This document shows, one piece after another, positions 23,953 to 32,359 of a stretch of 35,816 nucleotides of DNA. This DNA is from Cyanobacterium sp. T60_A2020_053. Its GTDB lineage: Bacteria > Cyanobacteriota > Cyanobacteriia > Cyanobacteriales > Cyanobacteriaceae. Each line of letters starts with the position of its first letter. The first letter of the stretch is position 1. The notes beneath the pieces are model-generated. The model was not told where the DNA came from. It saw only the letters and a program-made list of their open reading frames with translations, and made no database searches. Both the position numbers and the translations under genes were made by a program. Location of the stretch: positions 1-35,816 of the forward strand of contig JACYMF010000021.1 of NCBI GenBank assembly GCA_015272165.1. Reading direction: 5' to 3'.

Positions 23953-24173
23953 TTTGACTGAACCAACAAGGAGAAGTAATCATCCATGGGAGTAATAGAT
24001 TCCATCTTATACCCTTCCATTTTAAGACTATTGGGGACTTGTTCAATGGGTTCGCCACTATCTAGCCAAATTTCGAGGGTTTCTCCAGAGGACATTTTTT
24101 CTAATTGTAATTTACTACGAATAAAGTTCAGAGGGCATGGTGTACCGCGCAAATCAAGTTTTTGTGGGGTCAT
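23949..24173 (-). CDS. TusA-like sulfur carrier protein
   Basis: This 74-aa protein has the TusA/SirA fold with active-site Cys13 in DLRGTPCPLNFIRSK. The usual CPxP motif is CPLN here, a form seen in cyanobacterial homologues. TusA proteins relay persulfide sulfur, for example to tRNA thiolation. The 4-bp overlap with rsgA implies co-translation, so a ribosome- or tRNA-related role is plausible but unproven. A divergent spacer with TTTGCCC-like heptads lies upstream. Confidence 0.88.
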   Translation of the reverse strand: MTPQKLDLRGTPCPLNFIRSKLQLEKMSSGETLEIWLDSGEPIEQVPNSLKMEGYKMESITPMDDYFSLLVQSK

Positions 24174-24501
24174 TGCAATTGAATAAAATAACAGTTAAAT
24201 ATATTATAAAGCAGTCAGTTGTGAAAAGGGCAAAGGGCAAGGGGCGAAGGGCAAGGGGCTTAAGCCCCTTGTTAAAAATTAATGATGATATGATAGAAAC
24301 AATTTAGTAATACGATTTGCCCTCACCGCCAACCCCTCTCCCATAGCAGGGTTTTTGCAAAGTCGGCATCAAAATGCTTTGCCCTCACCCCCAACCCCTC
24401 TCCCATAGGAGAGGGGAGCAATATTTTCCATTAAATTTTCACAAATCAGAACGGATTGCTATATAAATAATAACCATTAATAAATAAGAAAAAATCTGAC
24501 T
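24174..24501. other. Repeat-packed spacer
   Basis: This 328-bp gap holds GGGCAAA heptads (24226-24260), the perfect 20-bp palindrome CAAGGGGCTTAAGCCCCTTG (24252-24271), a truncated copy of the CCCCTCTCC unit (24317-24350) and a full hairpin copy (24395-24416). No gene is seen. A promoter for the next plus-strand gene probably lies in 24440-24490. Confidence 0.7.
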
Positions 24502-25095
24502 TTGCAAAAAATAATCATTATTTGTGGCGGTATTCATTCCATGGAAATAACCAAAAAATTTGTAAATTTAATTAAAACACAATTAGGAAATAATTTACTA
24601 GAAAATTACATAATATTACCCCTTAACCAGCGCCCTCCCTACGATGCCAAAAATCTATTTGATAACCTAATAGAAAATAATATTTTGCCCCAAACAAAAG
24701 CCTTGACAATTATCGCTTTTAGTGCTGGAGTAGTAGGCTGTTTAGCTATGGCAAGAAAATGGCAAAGAGAGGGGGGAATTATTAACTGTTTCATCGCTTT
24801 TGACGGTTGGGGAGTGCCATTAATAGGAGATTTTCCCATTCATTGTTTTAGTCATGATTTATTTACCCATTTAACTACCTCTTTTTGGGTGAAAGGTAAT
24901 GAGCATTTTTATGCACAACCTGCGGTATCACACCTAGAAATGTGGACAGCGCCCCTCACCGTGAGCGGTTATCATGGAGAAAAGAGGATAAACTTAACCG
25001 AATCTCTAAATCTCCTGCTAACTAAATATCATGGAACAATTACAACCAACTTTAACGACAATTACCCTCCCAGCGCCCGAAGAAACAGTAATTAA
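24502..25095 (+). CDS. Alpha/beta-hydrolase-like protein of unknown function
   Basis: This 197-aa protein begins with IIIICGGIHS and has AFSAGVVG with Ser74 resembling a nucleophile elbow, suggesting an alpha/beta-hydrolase fold. I recognise it only as a cyanobacterial hypothetical protein. The start is TTG at 24502; the next Met (codon 14) would remove the first beta strand, so TTG is preferred. Its last 65 bp overlap the start of the following ABC ATPase gene in another frame, implying translational coupling. No signal peptide is seen. Confidence 0.7.
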   Translation: MQKIIIICGGIHSMEITKKFVNLIKTQLGNNLLENYIILPLNQRPPYDAKNLFDNLIENNILPQTKALTIIAFSAGVVGCLAMARKWQREGGIINCFIAFDGWGVPLIGDFPIHCFSHDLFTHLTTSFWVKGNEHFYAQPAVSHLEMWTAPLTVSGYHGEKRINLTESLNLLLTKYHGTITTNFNDNYPPSARRNSN

Positions 25096-25756
25096 ACTAG
25101 AAGATATTTACAAAATCTATGGCAGTGGCAACACGGAAGTTAAAGCCTTAGCAGGGGTTAACCTCCACATTCAGCGCGGAGAATATAGTGCCATTATGGG
25201 CGCTTCAGGTAGCGGAAAATCCACCATGATGAATATTTTAGGCTGTTTGGATAGCCCCACCAGTGGCAATTATTACCTCAATGGTGACAATGTAGCTTCC
25301 CTTTCCTCTCGTCAATTAGCCATGATTCGTAACCAAAGAATCGGTTTTGTTTTCCAACAATTTCACCTTCTACCTCAGTTGAGTGCGCTGGATAACGTCA
25401 TGTTACCCATGAAATACGGTGGAATTGATGATCAAGAAGGGAAAAAACGAGGTATAGAAGCCCTTACCAAAGTAGGTTTAGAGAATCGTTTATATAATAA
25501 ACCTAATCAGCTATCCGGTGGACAACAACAGAGAGTCGCCATAGCAAGGGCAATCGTTAACTCTCCTCTCATTTTACTAGCTGATGAACCGACAGGGGCG
25601 CTGGATTCTCAAACCACCAAAGATGTCATGAACATTTTTGCTGATCTAAATCAAGAGGCTATGACTATTATATTAGTTACCCATGAACATGATGTGGCAG
25701 AGCAAACCAGACGAATTATCCACTTTAAAGACGGTAGGATAATTGATAATGAATAA
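25031..25756 (+). CDS. ABC transporter ATPase, MacB/DevA/LolD type
   Basis: This 241-aa ATPase shows Walker A GASGSGKS (57-64), the signature LSGGQ (161-165), Walker B ILLADE (181-186) and the switch H218. The sequence IYKIYGSGNTEVKALAGVNL fits the MacB/LolD/DevA group, which powers lipid, lipoprotein or macrolide export with FtsX-like permeases. No permease gene is adjacent, so partner and substrate are unknown. The start at 25031 lies inside the preceding gene; residues 1-18 are a non-conserved lead, so a later start is possible. Confidence 0.9.
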   Translation: MEQLQPTLTTITLPAPEETVIKLEDIYKIYGSGNTEVKALAGVNLHIQRGEYSAIMGASGSGKSTMMNILGCLDSPTSGNYYLNGDNVASLSSRQLAMIRNQRIGFVFQQFHLLPQLSALDNVMLPMKYGGIDDQEGKKRGIEALTKVGLENRLYNKPNQLSGGQQQRVAIARAIVNSPLILLADEPTGALDSQTTKDVMNIFADLNQEAMTIILVTHEHDVAEQTRRIIHFKDGRIIDNE

Positions 25757-25808
25757 TTAAATATCCTCCTCTGCCTCCTCAGCTTCTCCTTCTCCTTGTC
25801 AGCAACCC

Positions 25809-26639
25809 CTAAATATTTAAGGTTAGACGATAAATCTCTTGACGGGAAAGCTGACTAGATTTAGCTAAATGTTGACTAATTTCGCTTTTACTCATACCCA
25901 GCGCCCTCAACTCCTCAATAGATTCCTTGATTTGTGCCTCAGATAAAAAAGTTTGGGAAGATTGACAAATGCCCCTAACTATGATACAAAATTCCCCTCT
26001 TGGTTCATGACTTTGGTAAAAATCCAGCGCCCCTGCCACTGTGCCACGCCAGAAATCTTCATGTAACTTCGTTAATTCCCTAGCGAGGGTAATTTCTCGG
26101 TTTAAACCGAAAGTATCAGCAAAATCAGCGAGGGTTTTGCGTAGTTTGTGGGGCGCTTCATAAAAAATCATCGACCTTTCTTCCCCCCGTAATTGAAGCA
26201 ATAAAGCATCTCTGAGCTTTTTTTTCGTTGGTAAAAAACCCTCAAACACAAATCTATCCGTAGGTAAACCAGAAGCAATTAAAGCATTAATCCCAGCATT
26301 AGCACCCGGAATTGGTACAATATCAATATCAGCTTTAATACAAGCTACCACTAAATGATAACCCGGATCAGAAATAGCCGGAGTACCAGCATCTGTCACC
26401 AAAGCAATATTATCACCCTGTTGTAAGCGCGCCAAAAAGTGCGGAGTGCGCTGGGTTTGATTATGCTCATGGTAGCTCATCATCGGTGTTTTGATCTCAA
26501 AATGATGTAATAATTTTCCCGTGTGTCGAGTATCTTCCGCGCCGATTAAATCCACCGTTTTTAAAATTCGCAACCCCCGTAAAGTCATATCCTCTAAATT
26601 ACCGATGGGAGTAGCCACTAGATAAAGTTTGCCAATCAC
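25809..26639 (-). CDS. rsmI: 16S rRNA (cytidine1402-2'-O)-methyltransferase RsmI
   Basis: This 276-aa tetrapyrrole-methylase-fold enzyme methylates the 2'-OH of C1402 in 16S rRNA, tuning the P site. Motifs are GNLEDMTLR (13-21), AEDTR (34-38) and DAGTPAISDPG (83-93), followed by the conserved FEGFLPTKK region. The C-terminal helix-turn-helix-like end (GMSKSEISQHLAKSSQLSRQ) is typical. It is convergent with the ABC ATPase gene. A TTTGCCC/dispersed repeat lies about 60 bp upstream (26702-26765). Confidence 0.96.
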   Translation of the reverse strand: MIGKLYLVATPIGNLEDMTLRGLRILKTVDLIGAEDTRHTGKLLHHFEIKTPMMSYHEHNQTQRTPHFLARLQQGDNIALVTDAGTPAISDPGYHLVVACIKADIDIVPIPGANAGINALIASGLPTDRFVFEGFLPTKKKLRDALLLQLRGEERSMIFYEAPHKLRKTLADFADTFGLNREITLARELTKLHEDFWRGTVAGALDFYQSHEPRGEFCIIVRGICQSSQTFLSEAQIKESIEELRALGMSKSEISQHLAKSSQLSRQEIYRLTLNI

Positions 26640-26701
26640 TGTACAATCCTAACAAGGTAATAAGTTATCGAAAATAATGGAATACTTTTTTTAAGACGTA
26701 A

Positions 26702-26765
26702 GCAAATTTAATGGTAGTCTAAGCTATCTTTAAATTTACCCTTGCCCTTTGCCCTTTGCTCTTTT
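26702..26765 (-). repeat. Dispersed repeat, inverted copy, with TTTGCCC heptads
   Basis: AGCAAATTTAATGGTAGTCT followed by AGCTATCTTTAAATTTACCC and TTGCCCTTTGCCC is the reverse complement of the unit at 12199-12273 and 30080-30170. It ends 12 bp before the next gene's ATG. Confidence 0.65.
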
Positions 26766-26777
26766 GACTACCATACC

Positions 26778-27107
26778 ATGAATCAATTTACCATTAATCT
26801 AACCCAAGGATCAGTTTCCTTCACCTTCAGTCAGGAAGCCGCCCAAAAATTGCGACAGGAAATCAATACCTTGATGGATAGTCTCAAACAAATTGCCTTA
26901 AACGCTAAAACTGGCACAAAACCCACCCCTCAAAAAGCCATGGAATATCAACACACAGGGGAAGTTTTTTTGGAAGTTTTTTGTAATCCTAATATATACC
27001 CTAGTCCTTTTTCGGCAAAAGTTTTAATCACCGTTAGAGATGATCGTTTAAGATTAACTTCAGAAGCTGAATTAACCAGATTAATCGAAGATTTAGAACA
27101 ATATTAA
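26778..27107 (+). CDS. Small conserved hypothetical protein (109 aa)
   Basis: Starting at ATG 26778 the product is 109 aa (MNQFTINLTQGSVSFTF...). An in-frame TTG at 26742 would lie in the TTTGCCC repeat and is less likely. The protein alternates short beta strands (QFTINLTQGSVSFTF, KVLITVRDDRLRLTS) with a helix (EAAQKLRQEINTLMDSLKQI). I recognise no domain, motif or targeting signal. It may be a cyanobacterial conserved hypothetical. Neighbours give no clue to function. Confidence 0.65.
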   Translation: MNQFTINLTQGSVSFTFSQEAAQKLRQEINTLMDSLKQIALNAKTGTKPTPQKAMEYQHTGEVFLEVFCNPNIYPSPFSAKVLITVRDDRLRLTSEAELTRLIEDLEQY

Positions 27108-27217
27108 AATAACAAATTGACAATTGATAATTGACAATGAAATATTCAATTAATTTTGCTTATTTACTTAATATCAAATTCGTTTGAACAGTTATAAATC
27201 GGTTAAAAATAATATTA

Positions 27218-27267
27218 GTTCAATTTATTGAACGATCGGGCCATTAGCCGTGTAATTCATTACACGG
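27218..27267 (+). repeat. Two-palindrome dispersed repeat, copy 4
   Basis: GTTCAATTTATTGAAC (27218-27233) and CCGTGTAATTCATTACACGG (27248-27267), followed by TGGGTAAGTTGCGAAGAT, match the unit at 18835. It occupies the 27108-27412 spacer, which otherwise contains AATTGACAATTGATAATT-like short repeats and no gene. Confidence 0.8.
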
Positions 27268-27412
27268 TGGGTAAGTTGCGAAGATAGAATCTTTTATAGC
27301 ACATTACCAGAACTTGATATTAGAGGTAATTTTCATCAAAATTTTAAAAATCGTCAGTCAGAAAAAACTCTATAATGGCAGATAAAAGCTCTTTTAATAA
27401 AAGAATGTCGCT

Positions 27413-30106
27413 ATGAGTCAACTCCATGATATTTTATCCATAAATGCGATTCCTGCGGAATATCAAAAATTGGTGTTGAATACCATTATTGATGGAGTGG
27501 TAATATTAAAAGATAATCGTTATATTTACGTTAATTCAGTTTATGAACAAATTTGCGGTTTCAGTGCTGAAGAATTAATCGGGCAAGAATGGGAAAATCA
27601 TCACCCTGCCGAAGAAATAAAAAGATTATCTGAAATAATCCTGCCCCAATGTTATGAAAAAGGCTTTTGGCGCGGTGAGAGTTGTTGTTATCACAAAGAT
27701 GGGCGAGTCATTCGAAAAGAAATATCATTATCGGTAGCAGAAAATAATATATTAGTAGGTATTTGTCGAGATATTACGGCAGAAAAAGAAATGCAACATC
27801 AGTTGAAAACTCAAGAATTTGTCATTAGGGCTTTATATAAGGTTACATCGGCATCAAAATTAAGTTTTGAGGAAAAATTACAAGGTATTTTTGCGCTAGG
27901 AAGACGATTTTTAGGCTTTGACTTGGCAATGCTGACTCGTGTTGATAGTAATGGGTGTTGTCTTCTTCATTTTCAAGGGGGTAAAAAATATGGTAATTTT
28001 ATTAAAACGCCTCATACTCTAACTTTAGACAAGGCACTATGTTATCAGGCTTTTCAGAGAAAAGAGCCTTTAATTTTAAAATCTATCCCTGATTCTGAGT
28101 TTCATAATCATCCAGCTTACACAGAATATCATTTTCAAAGTTATATCGGTATTCGTGTGGAAGTGATGGGTGAAGGTTTTGGTAGTCTATGTTTTATTTC
28201 TTTTCAAGAGTCTCGAAATCATCTTAATGATAGTAGTAAACAACTACTGAAATTGATGTCTCAATGGATTAGTTATGAGTTGGAGAGACAGCAATCACAA
28301 AAATTATTAGAAGAAAAATTCCAACAAGAGGTTTTACTCAAGAAAATTACTCAGTCTATTCGTCAAACTTTAGACTATGATGAGTTATTTAAACGAGCAG
28401 CGCAAAGTATGGGTGAAGCATTTAAGGTCAATCGTTGTCATATCTTAACTTATAATGCTGATCAAATTCCTCCAGTTATCCCCGTAGCTGAATATTTATC
28501 AGGTGTGGAATCCATGATGGTTACTAATATTGCCCCTTCTCATGTGCGTAATTTTCACTTAGAAAATGTGTTAGCAGAAGATAAGGTGGTGGTTACTAAT
28601 AATGTGTTTGAAGATTCTTTGTTAACTACTATGGTGAATACTTGTGTTGCTAACAAGATTAAATCTATGTTATCGGTGAGAACTTCTTATTTGGGTGAGC
28701 CTAATGGTATTATTTGTTTACATCAGTGTGATAATTTTCGAGTTTGGACTGATTCTGAAGTAGAGTTATTAGAAAATATTGCTTCTCAATTTGGTATTGC
28801 TATCGCCCAAGCTAAGTTATTACAACAGGAAAAAGAGCAAAAACAACGGTTGGAGTTACAAAATCAGGCTTTAGAGGAAGCGAGGAAGGGCGCTGAAAGT
28901 GCTAATTTAGCGAAAAGTAATTTTTTGGCGACGATGAGTCACGAAATCCGCACTCCCATGAATGGTATTTTGGGCATGACTGAGTTATTGTTGGATACTC
29001 CTTTGGATAGTCAGCAACGGGATTTTGCGGAGACGATTAGTCAAAGTGGTAATCTTCTGCTGGGTATTATTAATGATATTCTTGATTTGTCTAAGATTGA
29101 GGCGGATAAGTTAGAACTTAATCATACTATTTTTAATGTTCATGATGCCATTGAGGAAGTTATTAAGTTGTTGCAAGTGACGGCTTGTAATAAAAGTTTG
29201 AGGTTGTCTTATGTGAAAAATTATTGTCTTCCTGATGAGTATTGGGGAGATGTTAACCGTTTTAAACAAGTTATTCTCAATTTGGTTAGTAATGGGGTGA
29301 AGTTTACTGATACAGGGGAGGTGAGAGTTGAAATTGATGGGGTGATGACGGGGGAAGGAAGTTATTTGTTAAATATTGCGGTGAAGGATACTGGTATTGG
29401 TATTTCTGATGATAAGTGCGGTTTGTTGTTTCAGCCTTTTTCTCAGGTGGATACGACTAATAGTCGTCGCTACGGTGGCACTGGTTTAGGGTTGGCTATT
29501 AGTCAAAAGTTAGCTAACTTGATGGGGGGTGAGATTACTTTTAATACTCAATATGGTTTAGGCTCAGTTTTTTATTTTTCCGTTACTTTAAAACCTTCCA
29601 CTTCTCCTCTGTTGGGGATTGTATCAAATCCAGCGCCCTCCACACTACCAAAAACCCCTCTCCCACAGGAGAGGGGAGTAAGGAATAATTTAAGGTTACT
29701 ATTAGTGGAGGATAACCCCGTTAACTATAAGGTAGCGCGCTTAATTTTTAAAAAACTAGGCTATGATGATAATTCTCTACATTTAGCTAATAATGGGTTG
29801 AGGGCGCTGGATTTGCTGCGCCAAAATGTTTATGATGTGGTATTTATGGATTTACAAATGCCTCATCTTGATGGGTTAGCTACCACTGTCAAAATTAGGG
29901 AATTAGGTGATTTGATTCAACAGCCTTGGATTATTGCCATGACGGCTTCAGCTTTATTGGAAGATAAGCAAAAATGTTTTGCAGTGGGCATGAATGATTA
30001 TCTTAGTAAGCCCATTAAAAGTGATAGAGTTTTACAGTCTCTACAAAAATATGGTGAAGGGCGCTGGGGCAAAGGGCAAGGGGCAAAGGGCAAAGGGCAA
30101 AGGTAA
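27413..30106 (+). CDS. Hybrid sensor histidine kinase (PAS-GAF-GAF-HisKA-HATPase-REC)
   Basis: This 897-aa cytoplasmic hybrid kinase has a PAS domain (about 12-130), two GAF-like domains (about 150-290 and 320-470), a coiled-coil linker, HisKA with phospho-acceptor H510 ([13 protein letters not shown]), HATPase_c with [16 protein letters not shown] and [10 protein letters not shown], and a C-terminal receiver with ED766-767, phospho-Asp813 (MDLQMP) and Lys866. No transmembrane segment is visible, and neither GAF shows an obvious bilin Cys motif, so the ligand is unknown. The HATPase-REC linker (about 736-755) is a translated CCCCTCTCC repeat (TPLPQERG), and the tail [12 protein letters not shown] translates GGGCAAA heptads. 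No cognate regulator is adjacent. Confidence 0.92.
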   Translation: MSQLHDILSINAIPAEYQKLVLNTIIDGVVILKDNRYIYVNSVYEQICGFSAEELIGQEWENHHPAEEIKRLSEIILPQCYEKGFWRGESCCYHKDGRVIRKEISLSVAENNILVGICRDITAEKEMQHQLKTQEFVIRALYKVTSASKLSFEEKLQGIFALGRRFLGFDLAMLTRVDSNGCCLLHFQGGKKYGNFIKTPHTLTLDKALCYQAFQRKEPLILKSIPDSEFHNHPAYTEYHFQSYIGIRVEVMGEGFGSLCFISFQESRNHLNDSSKQLLKLMSQWISYELERQQSQKLLEEKFQQEVLLKKITQSIRQTLDYDELFKRAAQSMGEAFKVNRCHILTYNADQIPPVIPVAEYLSGVESMMVTNIAPSHVRNFHLENVLAEDKVVVTNNVFEDSLLTTMVNTCVANKIKSMLSVRTSYLGEPNGIICLHQCDNFRVWTDSEVELLENIASQFGIAIAQAKLLQQEKEQKQRLELQNQALEEARKGAESANLAKSNFLATMSHEIRTPMNGILGMTELLLDTPLDSQQRDFAETISQSGNLLLGIINDILDLSKIEADKLELNHTIFNVHDAIEEVIKLLQVTACNKSLRLSYVKNYCLPDEYWGDVNRFKQVILNLVSNGVKFTDTGEVRVEIDGVMTGEGSYLLNIAVKDTGIGISDDKCGLLFQPFSQVDTTNSRRYGGTGLGLAISQKLANLMGGEITFNTQYGLGSVFYFSVTLKPSTSPLLGIVSNPAPSTLPKTPLPQERGVRNNLRLLLVEDNPVNYKVARLIFKKLGYDDNSLHLANNGLRALDLLRQNVYDVVFMDLQMPHLDGLATTVKIRELGDLIQQPWIIAMTASALLEDKQKCFAVGMNDYLSKPIKSDRVLQSLQKYGEGRWGKGQGAKGKGQR
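29655..29676 (+). repeat. CCCCTCTCC hairpin repeat inside the kinase gene
   Basis: CCCCTCTCC-caca-GGAGAGGGG is the dispersed hairpin of 19159 and 24395, here in frame as TPLPQERG between HATPase and receiver domains. It probably reflects repeat insertion tolerated in a flexible linker. Confidence 0.75.
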
Positions 30107-30170
30107 ATTTGAATATAGCTTCGACTACCATTAAATTTGCTCACGTTATAAAAGATCGGGTTTTAAACCC
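30064..30170 (+). repeat. GGGCAAA heptads plus dispersed repeat
   Basis: GGGCAAAGGGCAAGGGG-type heptads are followed by GACTACCATTAAATTTGCTC and ATCGGGTTTTAAACCC, matching the 12199 unit. It includes the kinase C-terminal codons and stop. Confidence 0.7.
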
Positions 30171-30221
30171 ATTATTATTTGATAATGAATTATCCATTGT
30201 CAATTATCACAACCTAAATAA

Positions 30222-30557
30222 ATGGAATACACCTATTTACCAGATTTACCAACCACTACAGTTTCCCATAACCAAGAAATTAAGAAAAAAACCATTATTG
30301 AAAATGGGAAAATACCTCATATTACCAACTTTGCCCAAGCGCACTTCCCCCCTCAACAAATAGCCTATACTCACAGTCATGATGATATGTGGGAAGTATT
30401 CCTAATTGTGTCAGGAAAAGGTAAAATAAAGGTTAAGGGACAAGAATTTATCCTTAAACCGGGGGTATGTATTACGGTAGCGCCCCACGAAACCCACGAA
30501 ATCATTAATGATGGGTGTGAAGAATTAATCACTAACTACTTTGGTATTGCTGAATAA
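30222..30557 (+). CDS. Small cupin-domain protein
   Basis: This 111-aa single-domain cupin has metal-ligand-like residues H51, H53 and E58 (HSHDDMWEVF), the GKGKIKVKGQEF strand pair, and a second motif APHETHEI with H89 and H92. Substrate is unknown. Its stop is 19 bp before the preferred queE start, so the two genes are probably co-transcribed, with nanE following. The overlapping frame at 30109-30363 is a shadow. Confidence 0.85.
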   Translation: MEYTYLPDLPTTTVSHNQEIKKKTIIENGKIPHITNFAQAHFPPQQIAYTHSHDDMWEVFLIVSGKGKIKVKGQEFILKPGVCITVAPHETHEIINDGCEELITNYFGIAE

Positions 30558-30576
30558 ATATAACTGTTGCTCAAAT

Positions 30577-31215
30577 ATGCGTTTAACTTCTCCCGTTACC
30601 ACTACTTCCGACAATTTAACCAGAGAATATCCCTTGGTGGAAACCTTCCATTCCGTACAAGGGGAAGGTTTTTGGCATGGTGTCAATGCTTTTTTTATTC
30701 GCCTTGCCGGTTGTGATGTTTTTTGCCCTTGGTGCGATCAAAAAGAAACTTGGACTACTAGAAAATACCCATCCGTCAGCGTAGCGCACCTCGTGGAAAT
30801 AGTCAAGGGTAATAATACAAATATTATTATTATTACAGGGGGAGAACCCTTAATTCATGATCTTAATCCTTTAACTACGGAGTTGGCTAAACTAGGCAAA
30901 AGACTACATTTAGAGACATCGGGCGCCCACCCTTTTTCAGGACATTTTGACTGGGTCACTTTTTCCCCTAAAGTATATAAAAAGCCCCATGCTTCTATTT
31001 ATGATCAAGTTGGTGAGCTTAAAGTGGTGATTAGTGATGCTAGTGATTTAGTATGGGCTGAAAATCAGGGTAATCGATTGCAGTCAGGGGTATTAAAATA
31101 TTTACAACCAGAATGGGATTCCCCTCTCAGCAAAGACTTAATTTTTGAATATATTAAAAATCATCCTCAATGGCGTTTAAGTTTACAAACCCATAAATTT
31201 TTTGGCGTCAGATAA
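30577..31215 (+). CDS. queE: 7-carboxy-7-deazaguanine synthase QueE
   Basis: This 212-aa radical-SAM enzyme converts 6-carboxytetrahydropterin to 7-carboxy-7-deazaguanine in queuosine precursor synthesis. From ATG 30577, FHSVQGEG precedes the 4Fe-4S motif C46-x3-C50-x2-C53 (GCDVFCPWCDQ) and TGGEPL. A TTG start at 30541 would overlap the upstream cupin, so ATG is preferred. It sits between the cupin and nanE genes, probably in one transcript. No other queuosine gene is in the window. Confidence 0.93.
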   Translation: MRLTSPVTTTSDNLTREYPLVETFHSVQGEGFWHGVNAFFIRLAGCDVFCPWCDQKETWTTRKYPSVSVAHLVEIVKGNNTNIIIITGGEPLIHDLNPLTTELAKLGKRLHLETSGAHPFSGHFDWVTFSPKVYKKPHASIYDQVGELKVVISDASDLVWAENQGNRLQSGVLKYLQPEWDSPLSKDLIFEYIKNHPQWRLSLQTHKFFGVR

Positions 31216-31255
31216 CATAAATTATGAATTATGAATTATGAGTTATGAATAAAAA

Positions 31256-31930
31256 ATGATCTTATCCAAACTAAAATCAAGTTTAATCGTCTCCTGCCAA
31301 GCGCCCTCCGACTCACCGTTATATCAACCCGAAATAATCGCGCTGATGGCAAAAACTGCGGTATATCGTGGCGCTAAAGGAGTAAGAATTGATAGCCCTA
31401 GTCATATCCAAGCGGTGCGTCAACTATTGCCAGATACCCCCATTATTGGCTTATGGAAACAAACCAATCTCAATTCCTCTGTTTATATTACCCCTCGTTT
31501 TGCCGATGCGGTGGCGGTGAGTGAAGCTGGGGCGGATATTATCGCCATTGATGCTACTAATCGCAGTCGCCCTGAGGGGGAAGATTTGGGCGAGATAATC
31601 AGTAAAATTAAAACTCAGTTAGGTAAGTTAGTGATGGCTGATGTGGATACCCTCCATAATGCCTTCCAAGCCGTGGCGAAGGGCGCTGATTTTGTGGGTA
31701 CAACCCTTTATGGTTACACTGAGGAAACCCGACATCTTACTCCCCCTAATTTTGATTTGGTGGCGCAGTTGAAGGCTAAACTTGATTGCCCCGTTATTTG
31801 TGAAGGTGGTATTAAAACCCCCCAACAAGCACAAATGGCTATGGTGGAGGGCGCTTTTGCGGTGGTAGTCGGCACTGCTATTACAGGGATTGACTTACAA
31901 ACTCAGGCTTATGTTAATTTCCTCAAGTGA
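31256..31930 (+). CDS. nanE: N-acetylmannosamine-6-phosphate 2-epimerase (NanE-like)
   Basis: This 224-aa TIM-barrel protein matches NanE: VSCQAP near the start, GLWKQ with K68, IIAIDATNRSRPEG, MADVDT and VICEGGIKTPQQA. The enzyme interconverts ManNAc-6-P and GlcNAc-6-P. In cyanobacteria without sialic acid catabolism it may serve amino-sugar metabolism; no nan genes are nearby. The gene is 40 bp after queE, with ATAATTCA-type short repeats between them. Confidence 0.9.
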   Translation: MILSKLKSSLIVSCQAPSDSPLYQPEIIALMAKTAVYRGAKGVRIDSPSHIQAVRQLLPDTPIIGLWKQTNLNSSVYITPRFADAVAVSEAGADIIAIDATNRSRPEGEDLGEIISKIKTQLGKLVMADVDTLHNAFQAVAKGADFVGTTLYGYTEETRHLTPPNFDLVAQLKAKLDCPVICEGGIKTPQQAQMAMVEGAFAVVVGTAITGIDLQTQAYVNFLK

Positions 31931-31968
31931 AGGGCAATGGGCAATGGGCAAAGGTTTTCAAAGGGCAA
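31928..31968 (+). repeat. GGGCAAT/GGGCAAA heptads after nanE
   Basis: AGGGCAATGGGCAATGGGCAAAGG and a further AAAGGGCAAAAG directly follow the nanE stop. This is another member of the heptad family seen at 15616, 24226, 26741, 30064 and 32310. Confidence 0.6.
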
Positions 31969-31994
31969 AAGAAAATTTAGAATTTAGAAAATAA

Positions 31995-32260
31995 TTAGGG
32001 TCTGCTGAATAAATCAAAACCCTTGTTAAATAAAGGTTTAAAGTCTATTCTACATAACAAAAAGTGTCATAAATTGACTTTTTTCTCTAAAAAATCTGTA
32101 TTTATGGTATCCGAATCAAAAATAATTGATACACAACAGCAATTTACAGCGCATTTCAAATGAATAAACCACGTTTTTTGTGTCTCGCAAAGGCGCAAAG
32201 ACGCAAAGATAGTATTTGTAATAATCCAAAGTGTGGTTTAAGGAAATGAAAACTGCTGTA
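31995..32260 (+). repeat. MITE-like dispersed repeat, copy 2
   Basis: It is related to 17034-17237. An inner unit has 28-bp imperfect terminal inverted repeats: 32145-32172 (TACAGCGCATTTCAAATGAA start) and 32233-32260 (ending ACTGCTGTA). No transposase is encoded, so it would depend on one elsewhere. It fills most of the 31931-32359 spacer, where I see no gene. Confidence 0.7.
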
Positions 32261-32359
32261 TAGAAAATAATTATTATGGCAAAATCTTTGATATATAAGC
32301 ATTCTAACCATTGCCCTTTGCCCTTCACCTCACGATTGCACTTTTTCAGCGCCCCCTAG

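Noticed and set aside
30109-30363. 84-aa open frame before the cupin
   Set aside because: It runs through a dispersed repeat and overlaps the cupin gene, whose motifs are clear in the other frame.
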